From Sphingomonas sp. Leaf208 (lineage in GTDB: Bacteria > Pseudomonadota > Alphaproteobacteria > Sphingomonadales > Sphingomonadaceae), in NCBI RefSeq assembly GCF_001421415.1, contig NZ_LMKH01000034.1, forward strand, positions 310,001-374,000: a stretch of 64,000 bases of DNA, given 5' to 3'. Each line of letters starts with the position of its first letter. Position 1 is the first letter of the stretch. The position numbers and the translations under genes are program-made. This document shows, in pieces, positions 20,191-28,668 of the stretch. The notes under the pieces were generated by a model, which worked only from the letters and a program-made list of their open reading frames with translations, had not been told where the DNA came from and ran no database searches.

Positions 20191-21639
20191 TTGGGCGAGT
20201 CGCTGTGGATTATCGACGCGTCCGCGCGCGAGATGCTGCTGTTTGCGGGCGTCGGACTGCTACTCGGTGGTATCGATGATCTGCTGGTCGATCTTGTCTA
20301 TATCGGTCACCGTATCAGGCATGGCGGCCGGGCTCGCCTGACTCTCGCCACTCTGCCGTCGCCGCGCATTGCAGGACGGATCGCTGTGTTCGTCGCGGCG
20401 TGGGACGAGGTCGCGGTGATCGGCGGGATGCTGACGACCGCGCTCGATCGCTACGATCACGATAATTACCGCATCTATGCTGGCGCCTATCCGAACGACC
20501 GGGGGACGATCGATGCGATTGCCGCGGTCGCCGAGCGCGACGCGCGTATCCGGCTCGTGATCGGGCCACGCGACGGACCGACGACCAAGGCCGACTGCCT
20601 CAACACCCTGTGGCGCGCGCTGTGCCGCGACGATCTGAGCGAGGGGGCAGGGACGGATCGACTGACCAAGGCGGTCGTGCTCCATGATGCCGAAGACGTC
20701 GTGCACGCGCAGGAGTTGCGCGTCTTCGACAGCCTGATCGAGCGATACGACGTCATCCAGCTTCCCGTCCTGCCGCTAGTCCACCGCGGTGCGCGGCTTG
20801 TGTCGGGGCATTATGCCGACGAGTTCGCCGAATCCCACGCCAAGCAGATCGTCGTGCGGACCGCATTGGGCGCCGCGATGCCGCTTGCCGGCACCGGCTG
20901 TGCGATTGCACCCGCCGTCCTCGCGATGATTGCGCAGGCACGGGGCGGTGATCCGTTCGACGCCACCAGTCTGACTGAGGATTACGAGCTGGGTTTGCGG
21001 CTCGCCGAGCTTGGCGCACGATGCATCTTCGCGCGTGTCGCGGCGGACGACGCCGGGACGGTGGTCGCGGTACGCGCGTATTTTCCGTGTACGCTCGGCG
21101 GCTCGGTGCGCCAGAAGACGCGGTGGATGATGGGTATTGCGCTGGCCGGCTGGGATCGTACCGGCTGGGGGCGGCCTCGCGCGGTCGCCGATCACTGGAT
21201 GCGAATGCGCGATCGACGCGCGCCGCTGGCCGTCGTGATCCTCGCGGTGGGCTATCTTGCGGTGCCGATATGGGTGTTCTCGCTGCTGGCGCACGGCCAA
21301 GCCGGCGGGGCGTCACCCTACGCGAACGGCGCCTACCCGATCGCGTTCTGGCTGCTCGTCGCCAATGGCGCCTTGCTGGCGTGGCGGTTGATCGTGCGGA
21401 TGATATTCACGGGACGCAGTTACGGCATGCGCGAGGCGATCTGGGCGCTGCCGCGATTCCTGGTCGGCAACCTCGTCTCGCTGATCGCCGCACCGCGCGC
21501 GGTGATCGTCTATATCGGCATGCTGCGCGGTGCCGCGCCGGTCTGGGACAAGACACAGCACGAGTTTCCCGACGCGCTGCCCATCGACATCATCACTGAC
21601 AGCATCAACCATCCAGGCCTCGCCGCCGCGGCACGATGA
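20191..21639 (+). CDS. membrane glycosyltransferase, NfrB-like (GT2)
   Basis: A processive family 2 glycosyltransferase of about 482 residues in the inner membrane. One N-terminal helix (FAGVGLLLGGIDDLLVDLVYI) precedes a cytoplasmic GT domain with the conserved aspartates: FVAAWDE near residue 68, HDAEDVVH near 168 and TEDYELGLRLAELG near 262. The QxxRW-type motif QKTRWMMGIAL follows near 310, then three or four C-terminal helices. The order matches E. coli NfrB, the synthase of the N4-receptor glycan, but the protein stops after WDKTQHEFPD. It therefore lacks the C-terminal MshEN c-di-GMP-binding region. TTG 20191 with GGGG six bases upstream is preferred over TTG 20173. The stop overlaps the next ATG (ATGA). 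Confidence 0.83.
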   Translation: MGESLWIIDASAREMLLFAGVGLLLGGIDDLLVDLVYIGHRIRHGGRARLTLATLPSPRIAGRIAVFVAAWDEVAVIGGMLTTALDRYDHDNYRIYAGAYPNDRGTIDAIAAVAERDARIRLVIGPRDGPTTKADCLNTLWRALCRDDLSEGAGTDRLTKAVVLHDAEDVVHAQELRVFDSLIERYDVIQLPVLPLVHRGARLVSGHYADEFAESHAKQIVVRTALGAAMPLAGTGCAIAPAVLAMIAQARGGDPFDATSLTEDYELGLRLAELGARCIFARVAADDAGTVVAVRAYFPCTLGGSVRQKTRWMMGIALAGWDRTGWGRPRAVADHWMRMRDRRAPLAVVILAVGYLAVPIWVFSLLAHGQAGGASPYANGAYPIAFWLLVANGALLAWRLIVRMIFTGRSYGMREAIWALPRFLVGNLVSLIAAPRAVIVYIGMLRGAAPVWDKTQHEFPDALPIDIITDSINHPGLAAAAR

Positions 21640-22631
21640 GTGTCGGGCGCCCGCTGCGCTTTCTTGCATTGGCGTTGGGCGGATGGGTGATGGTCCGCGT
21701 GGCGTTGTTGTTGCCGGAGGTAGCCTCGCTTCCACCCTCGGAGATAATCCCGCGGGTTGTCGAAGTGCTCGTGCCGCAAGTCGCCGCAGCAATTCTCGAG
21801 CGACCCCGCGTGGCTCCGCGGGTGGTGACTATGCCACGCGTCGCTGTCGCATTGCCGATTTCCGCCAAGGGTCGACCATGGCAGGCACCGACGATTGCGC
21901 CGCCGCGCCCCGTAGCGCGCGTTCTTCCCGATTTGCCAGCCGTCGCAGAGCCTCGGACATACCTCGTTCCGTCGCCGGTAGCACCGCCCATGGTCGCCAA
22001 CGGGCCAAATCGTCTCAGCGGAAGCGCATGGCTGCTCGTGCGTGGCGGTCCCGCCGGTACGGTGTCGGGCGGGCAGCTCAGCGCATCGCAGGGCGGTTTG
22101 CGATTAGCCTACGCGCTCGGCAGCCGTCGAAAGGTCGCGCTGGTGGCGCGCGTCGCCACGCCGCTCAAAGGTGCCGGACGGGAGGCCGCGCTCGGGATCG
22201 AATGGCAACCAACGCGGTTGCCGATCCGCCTCGTCGCCGAGCAGCGGTTCGCGCTCGATGGCGGACGTGGCGGACCGACGATCGGCGTGATTGCCGGCTA
22301 TGGTCCGGCCGACGTCGCACCCGGTCTCCGTCTGGAAACGTACGGTCAAGCCGGCGCGATCGGGCGAGGCGGAATCGAAGGTTTCGTCGATGCCTCTGGA
22401 CGACTTACGCACCCGATCGGGACGCTCGCCGGGGCAAAGGTCGATGTCGGTGTCGGTGTGTGGGGAAGCGCGCAACGCGACGCCGAACGCTTCGATATCG
22501 GACCCTCGATCGTCGCTGCGCTACCGGTCGCACGCAAGACGATCCGCCTTACGCTCGACTGGCGCGAACGCATCGCCGGTGGCGCACGTCCGGGCTCCGG
22601 ACCGGCCCTATCGATCGGTAGCGACTTCTAA
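21636..22631 (+). CDS. putative outer-membrane partner of the glycosyltransferase, NfrA C-terminal-like
   Basis: A 331-residue protein translationally coupled (ATGA) to the NfrB-like synthase. It has an N-terminal hydrophobic segment (FLALALGGWVMVRVALLLP), a Pro/Ala-rich spacer to about residue 120, and a C-terminal region of alternating short beta-like strands: SGGQLSASQGGLRLAYALG, ALGIEWQPTRLPIRLVAEQ, IGVIAGYG and VDVGVGVWGSAQR. It ends IGSDF with an aromatic C-terminal residue, as in barrel proteins. I read this as the NfrA C-terminal domain without the TPR part of E. coli NfrA. The function is inferred from this resemblance and the pairing: export or attachment of the glycan. Confidence 0.65.
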   Translation: MSVGRPLRFLALALGGWVMVRVALLLPEVASLPPSEIIPRVVEVLVPQVAAAILERPRVAPRVVTMPRVAVALPISAKGRPWQAPTIAPPRPVARVLPDLPAVAEPRTYLVPSPVAPPMVANGPNRLSGSAWLLVRGGPAGTVSGGQLSASQGGLRLAYALGSRRKVALVARVATPLKGAGREAALGIEWQPTRLPIRLVAEQRFALDGGRGGPTIGVIAGYGPADVAPGLRLETYGQAGAIGRGGIEGFVDASGRLTHPIGTLAGAKVDVGVGVWGSAQRDAERFDIGPSIVAALPVARKTIRLTLDWRERIAGGARPGSGPALSIGSDF

Positions 22632-22679
22632 GCGGTCGAGCCTAGCCCCGCCCGCGCAATCCGGTGTAACGCAGCCGTC

Positions 22680-23594
22680 GTGGATCTGTATCTTCCCGTC
22701 GCGAACCTGTCGGTCAACGCGCTCGTCATCATCCTGCTCGGCGGGGGAGTCGGACTGTTGTCGGGGATGTTCGGCGTCGGCGGCGGCTTCCTGACGACAC
22801 CGCTACTGATCGTCTATGGCATCCCACCGACCGTTGCCGCAGCCTCGTCCGCGAGCCAGGTGACCGGCGCGAGCGTCTCCGGCGTGTTCGCGCATTTCCG
22901 GCGCAAGGGCGTCGATACCAAGATGGGCGGCGTTCTTGTCGCGGGCGGTATCTTGGGTTCGTTCTTCGGTGCGTGGCTGTTCCGTCTACTCCAGCAGAGC
23001 GGCCAGATCGATACGGTGATCGCGATCGTCTACGTGGTCATGCTCGGGTCGATCGGCGGCCTGATGGCAAAGGAATCGATCGGCACGATCGGCCGCGCGC
23101 GCACCGGACGCCCTCCCAAGGCGCGCAAGCGTCGCCATCACCCGCTCGTCGCCGCGCTACCGCTCAGGACGCGCTTCTACGCGTCGGGGCTCTATATTTC
23201 TCCACTTGCGCCGCTGTTGCTGGGCTTCTTCACCGGCATCCTGACGATTCTGCTCGGCATCGGCGGTGGCTTTATTCTCGTCCCCGCGATGATCTACCTG
23301 CTGGGCATGGCGACGTCGGTGGTGGTCGGCACGTCGCTGTTCCAGACTCTGTTCGTGACGGCGGTCGCGACGATGGTGCACGCGACCACCACCAAGGCGG
23401 TCGACATCGTGCTCGCCGCACTGCTCCTGCTCGGCTCGGTCGTAGGGGCGCAGGTCGGCGCGCGGTTCGCGACCAAGTTCCGTCCCGAATATCTCCGCCT
23501 CGGGCTCGCCGTGATGGTGCTGCTGGTCGGCGCGCGTATCCTGCTCGGCCTGGTCTGGCGCCCCGAGGAAATCTTCTCGGTCGCGCTGTCGTGA
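22680..23594 (+). CDS. TauE/SafE family permease
   Basis: A 304-residue integral membrane protein with two repeats of the TauE/SafE motif: LLSGMFGVGGGFLTTPLLIVYG (split around residue 35) and LTILLGIGGGFILVPAMIYLLG near residue 195. The family exports or imports sulfite, sulfoacetate and related anions; the substrate is not readable. The start is GTG 22680 (VDLYLPVANLSVN), the conserved N-terminus of this subgroup. A basic linker (RTGRPPKARKRRHH) separates the halves. It is followed after ten bases by a TIGR02186-type gene, a pairing seen widely in alphaproteobacteria. Confidence 0.9.
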   Translation: MDLYLPVANLSVNALVIILLGGGVGLLSGMFGVGGGFLTTPLLIVYGIPPTVAAASSASQVTGASVSGVFAHFRRKGVDTKMGGVLVAGGILGSFFGAWLFRLLQQSGQIDTVIAIVYVVMLGSIGGLMAKESIGTIGRARTGRPPKARKRRHHPLVAALPLRTRFYASGLYISPLAPLLLGFFTGILTILLGIGGGFILVPAMIYLLGMATSVVVGTSLFQTLFVTAVATMVHATTTKAVDIVLAALLLLGSVVGAQVGARFATKFRPEYLRLGLAVMVLLVGARILLGLVWRPEEIFSVALS

Positions 23595-23604
23595 CGGGCA
23601 AGAC

Positions 23605-24363
23605 ATGAAGCCGTGGCCGCTTCTAACGCTGACGCCATTGCTGATGGCGCAGGCCAAGCCCGTGCTTGTCCCCGACGTGTCACAACGCAATATCGAGATC
23701 GCGTACAGCTTCACCGGCGCCGAGTTGCTGCTGTTCGGCGCGATTCTCTATCCCGGCGGGCGCCTGCCGACCGGTGAGCAACCCACCGACATCGTCGTCG
23801 TCGTAAAGGGCCCGACCCAGTCGATCCTGATGCGCGAGAAGGAGAAGGTCGCCGGCATCTGGGTCAACGCCGCGCGCCTGCGATACCGCTCCGCGCCCAG
23901 CTTCTACGCCATCGCCTCCTCCAAACCGATCGACCGTCTCGTCGACGACCGGACGCGCGCGATCTACGAACTCGGCCTCGACAGCCTGCAATTGTCGCCA
24001 GCGTCGAGCGTACCCGCGCCGATCCAGGACCGCTTCCAGAAAGGGCTCGTCGACCTCAAGCGCCGCGCCGGCCTGTATTACGAGGCGCCGCGTGCAGTCG
24101 AGATCACCGACGGCGTGCTCTATCGTGCGCGCGTGTCCATACCCGCCCGCGTGCCCGTCGGCCGGTTTACCGCGGAGACGTTCCTGATCCGCGACGGCCG
24201 CGTTCTGGCAGCCGCAGTACGCGACATCGACATTCGCAAATCGGGTTTCGAGCGATTCGTCGCGCGCGCCGCGGATCGCTCGTCGGTAACGTACGGGCTG
24301 GTCGCGGTTGCGCTGTCGGTGTTCCTCGGCTGGGCAGCGGGCTGGATCGCGCGCAGGGTTTAG
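23605..24363 (+). CDS. TIGR02186-type membrane-anchored periplasmic protein
   Basis: A 252-residue protein of an alphaproteobacterial family that always travels with a TauE-like permease. It has a signal-like N-terminus (MKPWPLLTLTPLLMAQA), a periplasmic beta-rich domain starting LVPDVSQRNIEIAYSFTGAE with VVVVKGPTQSILMREK near residue 70, and a C-terminal membrane anchor (GLVAVALSVFLGWAAGWIARR). The family name TIGR02186 is from memory of this signature. Its role is unknown; it is probably an accessory subunit of the transporter. The gap to the preceding gene is ten bases, so they form one operon. Confidence 0.8.
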   Translation: MKPWPLLTLTPLLMAQAKPVLVPDVSQRNIEIAYSFTGAELLLFGAILYPGGRLPTGEQPTDIVVVVKGPTQSILMREKEKVAGIWVNAARLRYRSAPSFYAIASSKPIDRLVDDRTRAIYELGLDSLQLSPASSVPAPIQDRFQKGLVDLKRRAGLYYEAPRAVEITDGVLYRARVSIPARVPVGRFTAETFLIRDGRVLAAAVRDIDIRKSGFERFVARAADRSSVTYGLVAVALSVFLGWAAGWIARRV

Positions 24364-24466
24364 CGCGTCTCAGCGACTAAACGCGTACCAACGCGCCGGT
24401 TTTCTCAGCAAGTTCAACACCGTCGTCATCGGATATTTACAATTATCGCGGCAGGGTCGGTCTGAA

Positions 24467-26158
24467 ATGACTGGAGACTTTGCGGCGATGAGCGACATGC
24501 CGGGACCTGGCGCATTCTTGCGCGCGGCACCCCTGACGAGCGGATTCGCGAGCGCGAGCACCGCGGCCGCGCCCGTCGGCGTCGTCTTCGCGATCGCCGG
24601 ATCGAGCAGCCGCATCCTGCTCGATCGCGCTGCGATCGCGGTGCTGCATGACGATGCCGATCCGGTCGTCGTAGCAGCCGGACAAGTCGGCAGCCAGATC
24701 AAGATGCGCGTCGGCGCGACGTGGCTGGTCGCCAATATCCGCTCGCTCAAGCTGGAGGATGCCGCCGGGACCTGTGTCGCGGCGGAGATCGACTATCTCG
24801 GCGAAGGCGACGAAGAGCAACTCAGCGGCAAACTCTACCGATTCCGTCGCGGCGTCACGCGCTATCCGATGCCCGGCTGCGAGGTGTTCCCGATCACCAC
24901 GGCGGACCTGCAACAGGTCTATGCCGCCGACGACCGTGCGAACATCACGATCGGCACGGTCTATCCGACGACCGATATCCCCGCCGCGCTGTACGTCGAC
25001 GCGATGCTCGGCAAGCATTTCGCGCTCGTCGGGTCGACCGGCACGGGCAAGTCGACCAGCGCCGCGCTGATCCTCCACCGCATCTGCGAACTCGCGCCGC
25101 AGGGGCATATCGTGATGATCGACCCGCATGGCGAATATGCCGCCGCGTTCAAATCGAACGGTGCGATCTACGACGTTTCGAACCTGCAGATGCCGTATTG
25201 GCTGATGAACTTCGAGGAGCATTGCGAGGTGTTCCTCACCAGCAGCGGCTCTGCGCGACAGTTCGATGCGGACATCCTCGCCAAATGCCTGCTCGCGGCG
25301 AAGGCGAAAAGCCGCCTCGGACAGGAGATCGCAAAGCTCACGGTGGACGCGCCGATCCCGTATATGCTCAGCGATCTGACGACGATCATCAGCGCCGAGA
25401 TGGGCAAGATGGACCGCGCGGGCGACACCGCGCCCTATCTCCGGCTCAAGTCCAAGATCGACGAGATCAAGGCCGATCCGCGCTACGGCTTCATGTTCTC
25501 CGGCATGCTGGTGGCGGACACGATGGCAAGCTTCCTCGCGCGCATCTTTCGCCTGCCGGGCGACGGCAAGCCGATCTCGATCATCGACGTGTCGGGCGTG
25601 CCGTCAGATATTACGTCGGTGGTGGTCGCGGTGCTCGCGCGGATGACGTTCGACTTCGCGATCTGGTCGCGCAACGAACCGCAGCGCCCGATCCTGCTCG
25701 TTTGCGAGGAGGCGCATCGCTACATCCCGGCAGGGCGGGAGGCGAACAGCTCGGTCGGGCGCATTCTCGGCCGCATCGCCAAGGAAGGGCGCAAATATGG
25801 TGTGTCGCTGGGGCTCATCACGCAGCGTCCGTCGGATCTCGCGGAGGGTGTGTTGTCGCAATGCGGCACGATCATCGCGATGCGCCTTAACAACGACCGC
25901 GACCAGGCCTTCGTCCGCGCGGCGATGCCCGAGGGCGCGCGCGGCTTCCTCGATTCGATCCCCGCGCTACGCAATCGCGAGTGCATCATCTGCGGCGAAG
26001 GCGTGACGATCCCGATCCGCGTGAGCTTCGACGGATTGGAGGAGGAGAAACGCCCCGCCTCGGGTGATCCGCTATTCTCCGAACTATGGCGCGACGTCGG
26101 CGGTGAGGACCAGATCATCGGCCGCACGATCCAGCGCTGGCGAGCACAGGGGAAGTAG
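24467..26158 (+). CDS. HerA-like ATPase (FtsK/HerA superfamily, DUF87)
   Basis: A 563-residue hexameric-type DNA-translocase ATPase. An N-terminal HAS-barrel-like region (residues 20-150) precedes Walker A VGSTGTGKSTSAALIL near residue 187, the Walker B-type LLVCEEAHRYIP near 405, then a glutamine-finger LITQRPSDLAEGVLSQCGT and an arginine-containing MRLNNDRDQAFVRAAMP. HerA works with the NurA nuclease in archaea and with varied effectors in bacterial defence systems. No nuclease, Sir2 or other effector gene is adjacent here. ATG 24467 is used; ATG 24488 is an alternative. The preceding gene ends 100 bp upstream. Confidence 0.87.
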   Translation: MTGDFAAMSDMPGPGAFLRAAPLTSGFASASTAAAPVGVVFAIAGSSSRILLDRAAIAVLHDDADPVVVAAGQVGSQIKMRVGATWLVANIRSLKLEDAAGTCVAAEIDYLGEGDEEQLSGKLYRFRRGVTRYPMPGCEVFPITTADLQQVYAADDRANITIGTVYPTTDIPAALYVDAMLGKHFALVGSTGTGKSTSAALILHRICELAPQGHIVMIDPHGEYAAAFKSNGAIYDVSNLQMPYWLMNFEEHCEVFLTSSGSARQFDADILAKCLLAAKAKSRLGQEIAKLTVDAPIPYMLSDLTTIISAEMGKMDRAGDTAPYLRLKSKIDEIKADPRYGFMFSGMLVADTMASFLARIFRLPGDGKPISIIDVSGVPSDITSVVVAVLARMTFDFAIWSRNEPQRPILLVCEEAHRYIPAGREANSSVGRILGRIAKEGRKYGVSLGLITQRPSDLAEGVLSQCGTIIAMRLNNDRDQAFVRAAMPEGARGFLDSIPALRNRECIICGEGVTIPIRVSFDGLEEEKRPASGDPLFSELWRDVGGEDQIIGRTIQRWRAQGK

Positions 26159-26244
26159 GTGCGATCGGTCAGTGCAGGGATCGACAAGCATAACCCGTCA
26201 CTAGCTGTATTCCGGTAAAAGAGGGGATCTGATCGTGCACGTCA

Positions 26245-26559
26245 TCACATGCCGGTCTTTGTTTTTCGGTCGATCAGGACGGCCTGCTGCCATCGGCTCG
26301 GGGCCTTGTCGGTACGGTGAATGCAGCCCGCCCAGCAACAGGGGCGCTTCTTGCCCTCGAACAACTCCTGACCCGTACGCTCTATGCGGCGCTGTCGCGT
26401 TTTCGGCTGTTTTGCGTCCTCTATCCAGCAGATGAACTCGTTCCGGCCGAGCGGGGTCAGCGTCTGCCACAGTGCAAAGAGGCTTGGATCGGAGCAGATC
26501 GCCGACTGGAGATCGTCGCTGGCGGTATGGACAGTGCCGTGAAGAAAAGAGTTCGCCAC
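26245..26559 (-). CDS. YdeI/OmpD-associated family protein
   Basis: A short protein of about 104 residues. Its core, LTPLGRNEFICWIEDAKQ followed by KTRQRRIERTGQELFEGKK, is the YdeI/OmpD-associated (bacteriocin-protection) domain normally found at the C-terminus of longer proteins. GTG 26559 is preferred because GGAGG lies four bases upstream; GTG 26574 has no such site. The C-terminal CCWAGCIHR has an unusual Cys pair. The gene is isolated: 86 bp to the HerA-like stop and 155 bp to the M23 gene. The N-terminal DUF1905 partner domain is missing, so it may be a stand-alone form or a remnant. Confidence 0.65.
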   Translation of the reverse strand: MANSFLHGTVHTASDDLQSAICSDPSLFALWQTLTPLGRNEFICWIEDAKQPKTRQRRIERTGQELFEGKKRPCCWAGCIHRTDKAPSRWQQAVLIDRKTKTGM

Positions 26560-26714
26560 GAGTCCTCCAAGCACTATCGGCTAATGTAATGGGCCATTCG
26601 CACGAAGAATAGCCGTTCCTCACGTTGTTGACGAGCGCACGGCTCGTAATGAGCAACCAACATAAAACTCCGTCGATGCCGCCGTCGCGCACCGCGTCGA
26701 CGTTCATCGGATGG

Positions 26715-28214
26715 TTAGGCGCCGACCCGTATTGCCAGCAGCTGAGCAACCCTTGCCTTGAACGCGCGCAGTTTCTCCCCCGACAACTGCGCCACGCTCG
26801 CAAACGAGACCGATCGCGGGTTGATGGCCGCGCCGTTCTTCCACACTTCCCAGTGCAGATGGGGGCCGGTCGACATGCCGGTCGATCCGACATAGCCGAT
26901 CACCTGGCCCTGCCGGACGCGGGTGCCCGACGATACCGCGATCCGGCTCATATGGCCGTAGCCGCTCGCCATCCCGCCGCCGTGCACCAGTTTGACGAAA
27001 TTGCCATAGCCGCCGGTCCGCCCCGCGAATGCTACGACGCCGTCGGTCATCGCGTGGATCGGCGATCCGTACGGTGCGCCGATGTCGAGGCCCTTGTGCA
27101 TGCGCGTGAAGCCCAGCAGAGGGTGGAACCGCATGCCGTAGTTCGACGTGATCCGGCCGGTGACCGGCATGCCAGAAACGGCGCGGCGTTCGGTCTGGCC
27201 GTTCGCATCGAACCAACCGCCGCGACTCGACTCCCCGTTTAGACTGGCGTCGACATCGACGTTCATCGCGTCCGGCGCGAACCGCACGAGCTGCACCTTG
27301 CGTCGGCCCTGATCGATCCCGGCGAACAGTAGCTCGCCCATCCGGGTCTCGCCGGTTGCGGCACGCTCGCGCTCGACGATCACGTCGAAGCTATCCGCGG
27401 AGGTCACGTCGCGGCCGATCGAAAGTCGCGTCGAGATCGCCTTGATGAACGACTCCACGGCCTTTCCGGGAACACCGGCGGCGCGCGCGGATCGGTACAG
27501 GCTGGAGCCGACCAGGCCCTGGATCCGCAGCGGGGTCGAGTCGACCGCGATCGGCTTGCGGTTCACGGTCAGCCCGCGCGCACCACGCGTGAGCGACAGC
27601 GCCAGATCGAACCGCGCGCGGAAATCGAGCTGCTCCAGCGGCCGCGCGACGGTGCGATCCGGCCGCCGCCCGAGCGTCAGCGCGATCCGCGTGCCCGCCG
27701 GAATGGCCTTCGGATCGACCGACTGCGCGACCAGCGCCGCCGCGGCCTCGGCATCGTTTCGGCCGACGCCGGCGCGCATCAGCGCCCGGTCGAACGCATC
27801 GCCCTGGCCGAGCGTCGCCGACAGTTCGAGCGTCGGACGCTCGGGCGCATTGGCGAGTGGGGCAACGAGATCGTTCACCGCCATCCGCCGCCCGGTGGTC
27901 GCGCCCTGAGCGAGTGGCGCGATTCCCTGCGCGCGCGTTTCCTCCCACTCGGCACCAGCGAGCGGCGCCGGTACCGTACCGATCAGCGGCTTGAACCCCG
28001 GCGCCAGCATCACCGTGGCAGCGCACAGCGCGGTACAGGTCGCGAGCCCGCGCCACCAGTCGCGACTGCCGATTCGTGCGCCGAGATCGGGCACCCAGTC
28101 GATCCGCGAGGGGGCAGTCTTCGGCGCGATATCCGGTTGCCGATCGAGCGCACGACCAAACACGCGTGCCCCGCCGCCCGCCAGTTCCAGCGCCTGATCC
28201 TTCTGCAAATACAC
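26715..28214 (-). CDS. M23 family metallopeptidase, membrane-anchored
   Basis: A 499-residue cell-wall peptidase or its amidase-activator relative. A cytoplasmic N-terminal stretch of about 55 residues precedes a single membrane helix (LATCTALCAATVMLAPGF). A periplasmic region with a LysM/OapA-like middle part follows, and the LytM domain covers the last 170 residues. The zinc ligands look intact: TRMHKGLDIGAPYGS near residue 370 and the HLHWEVWKNG motif near 451, so catalysis is expected. The start is GTG 28214, with a G-rich stretch upstream but no ideal ribosome binding site. It is likely a DD-endopeptidase acting during growth or division (inference). Confidence 0.9.
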   Translation of the reverse strand: MYLQKDQALELAGGGARVFGRALDRQPDIAPKTAPSRIDWVPDLGARIGSRDWWRGLATCTALCAATVMLAPGFKPLIGTVPAPLAGAEWEETRAQGIAPLAQGATTGRRMAVNDLVAPLANAPERPTLELSATLGQGDAFDRALMRAGVGRNDAEAAAALVAQSVDPKAIPAGTRIALTLGRRPDRTVARPLEQLDFRARFDLALSLTRGARGLTVNRKPIAVDSTPLRIQGLVGSSLYRSARAAGVPGKAVESFIKAISTRLSIGRDVTSADSFDVIVERERAATGETRMGELLFAGIDQGRRKVQLVRFAPDAMNVDVDASLNGESSRGGWFDANGQTERRAVSGMPVTGRITSNYGMRFHPLLGFTRMHKGLDIGAPYGSPIHAMTDGVVAFAGRTGGYGNFVKLVHGGGMASGYGHMSRIAVSSGTRVRQGQVIGYVGSTGMSTGPHLHWEVWKNGAAINPRSVSFASVAQLSGEKLRAFKARVAQLLAIRVGA

Positions 28215-28428
28215 GCGTGCCCGCCCCGAAATCGTCCAAATTTTTCGTGCGCCGTTTCATCCTCGGCGCGAGCGTGGGGTTGTGGCGAGGACATGCTAAA
28301 GTCAAATTAACCGGGGTGATTGTGGGCCTTGGCGGCGGCGGGGCGTGCTCGGGTCGGGGCGGACGAGATTTGGGGTACGATACCCTGACTTTTGACTGTC
28401 CGGTTTGAAGACCGTCCAAACCTTTCTA

Positions 28429-28534
28429 CCACCCCGGCGAAGGCCGGGGCCCAGTTGGGGAACAGGATTAACATAGGGCCGCGCCTCGTCACCTTGGCCT
28501 GCCCAACTGGGGCCCGGCCTTCGCCGGGGTGGTG
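28429..28534. repeat. palindromic intergenic repeat, family A
   Basis: Arms CCACCCCGGCGAAGGCCGGG and CCCGGCCTTCGCCGGGGTGG with inner CCCAGTTGGGG and CCCAACTGGGG segments. It lies in the 454-bp gap between the M23 gene and the SUV3-like helicase. Nothing else gene-like is visible there; the gap must also hold both promoters. Confidence 0.85.
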
Positions 28535-28668
28535 TTGGATATAAGTGAACGCGTCCTCTCCGCTCGCTGGTTCAGCAATCGAGCGCACCCGGCAATTCAC
28601 CCCGCCAACACCGCGCAATTCCACCCAGGTCATTGCGCCGGCCCACTTTACCCCCGATGTTGCCCGCC

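Noticed and set aside
24308..24466. 53-residue N-terminal extension of the HerA-like protein
   Set aside because: Overlaps the end of the preceding gene and has no similarity to the family; ATG 24467 fits better.
26201..26893. 230-aa open frame on the minus strand over the YdeI-type gene and the M23 3' end
   Set aside because: The YdeI-type frame has a recognisable domain and a GGAGG site; this one is Arg/Ser-rich without similarity.
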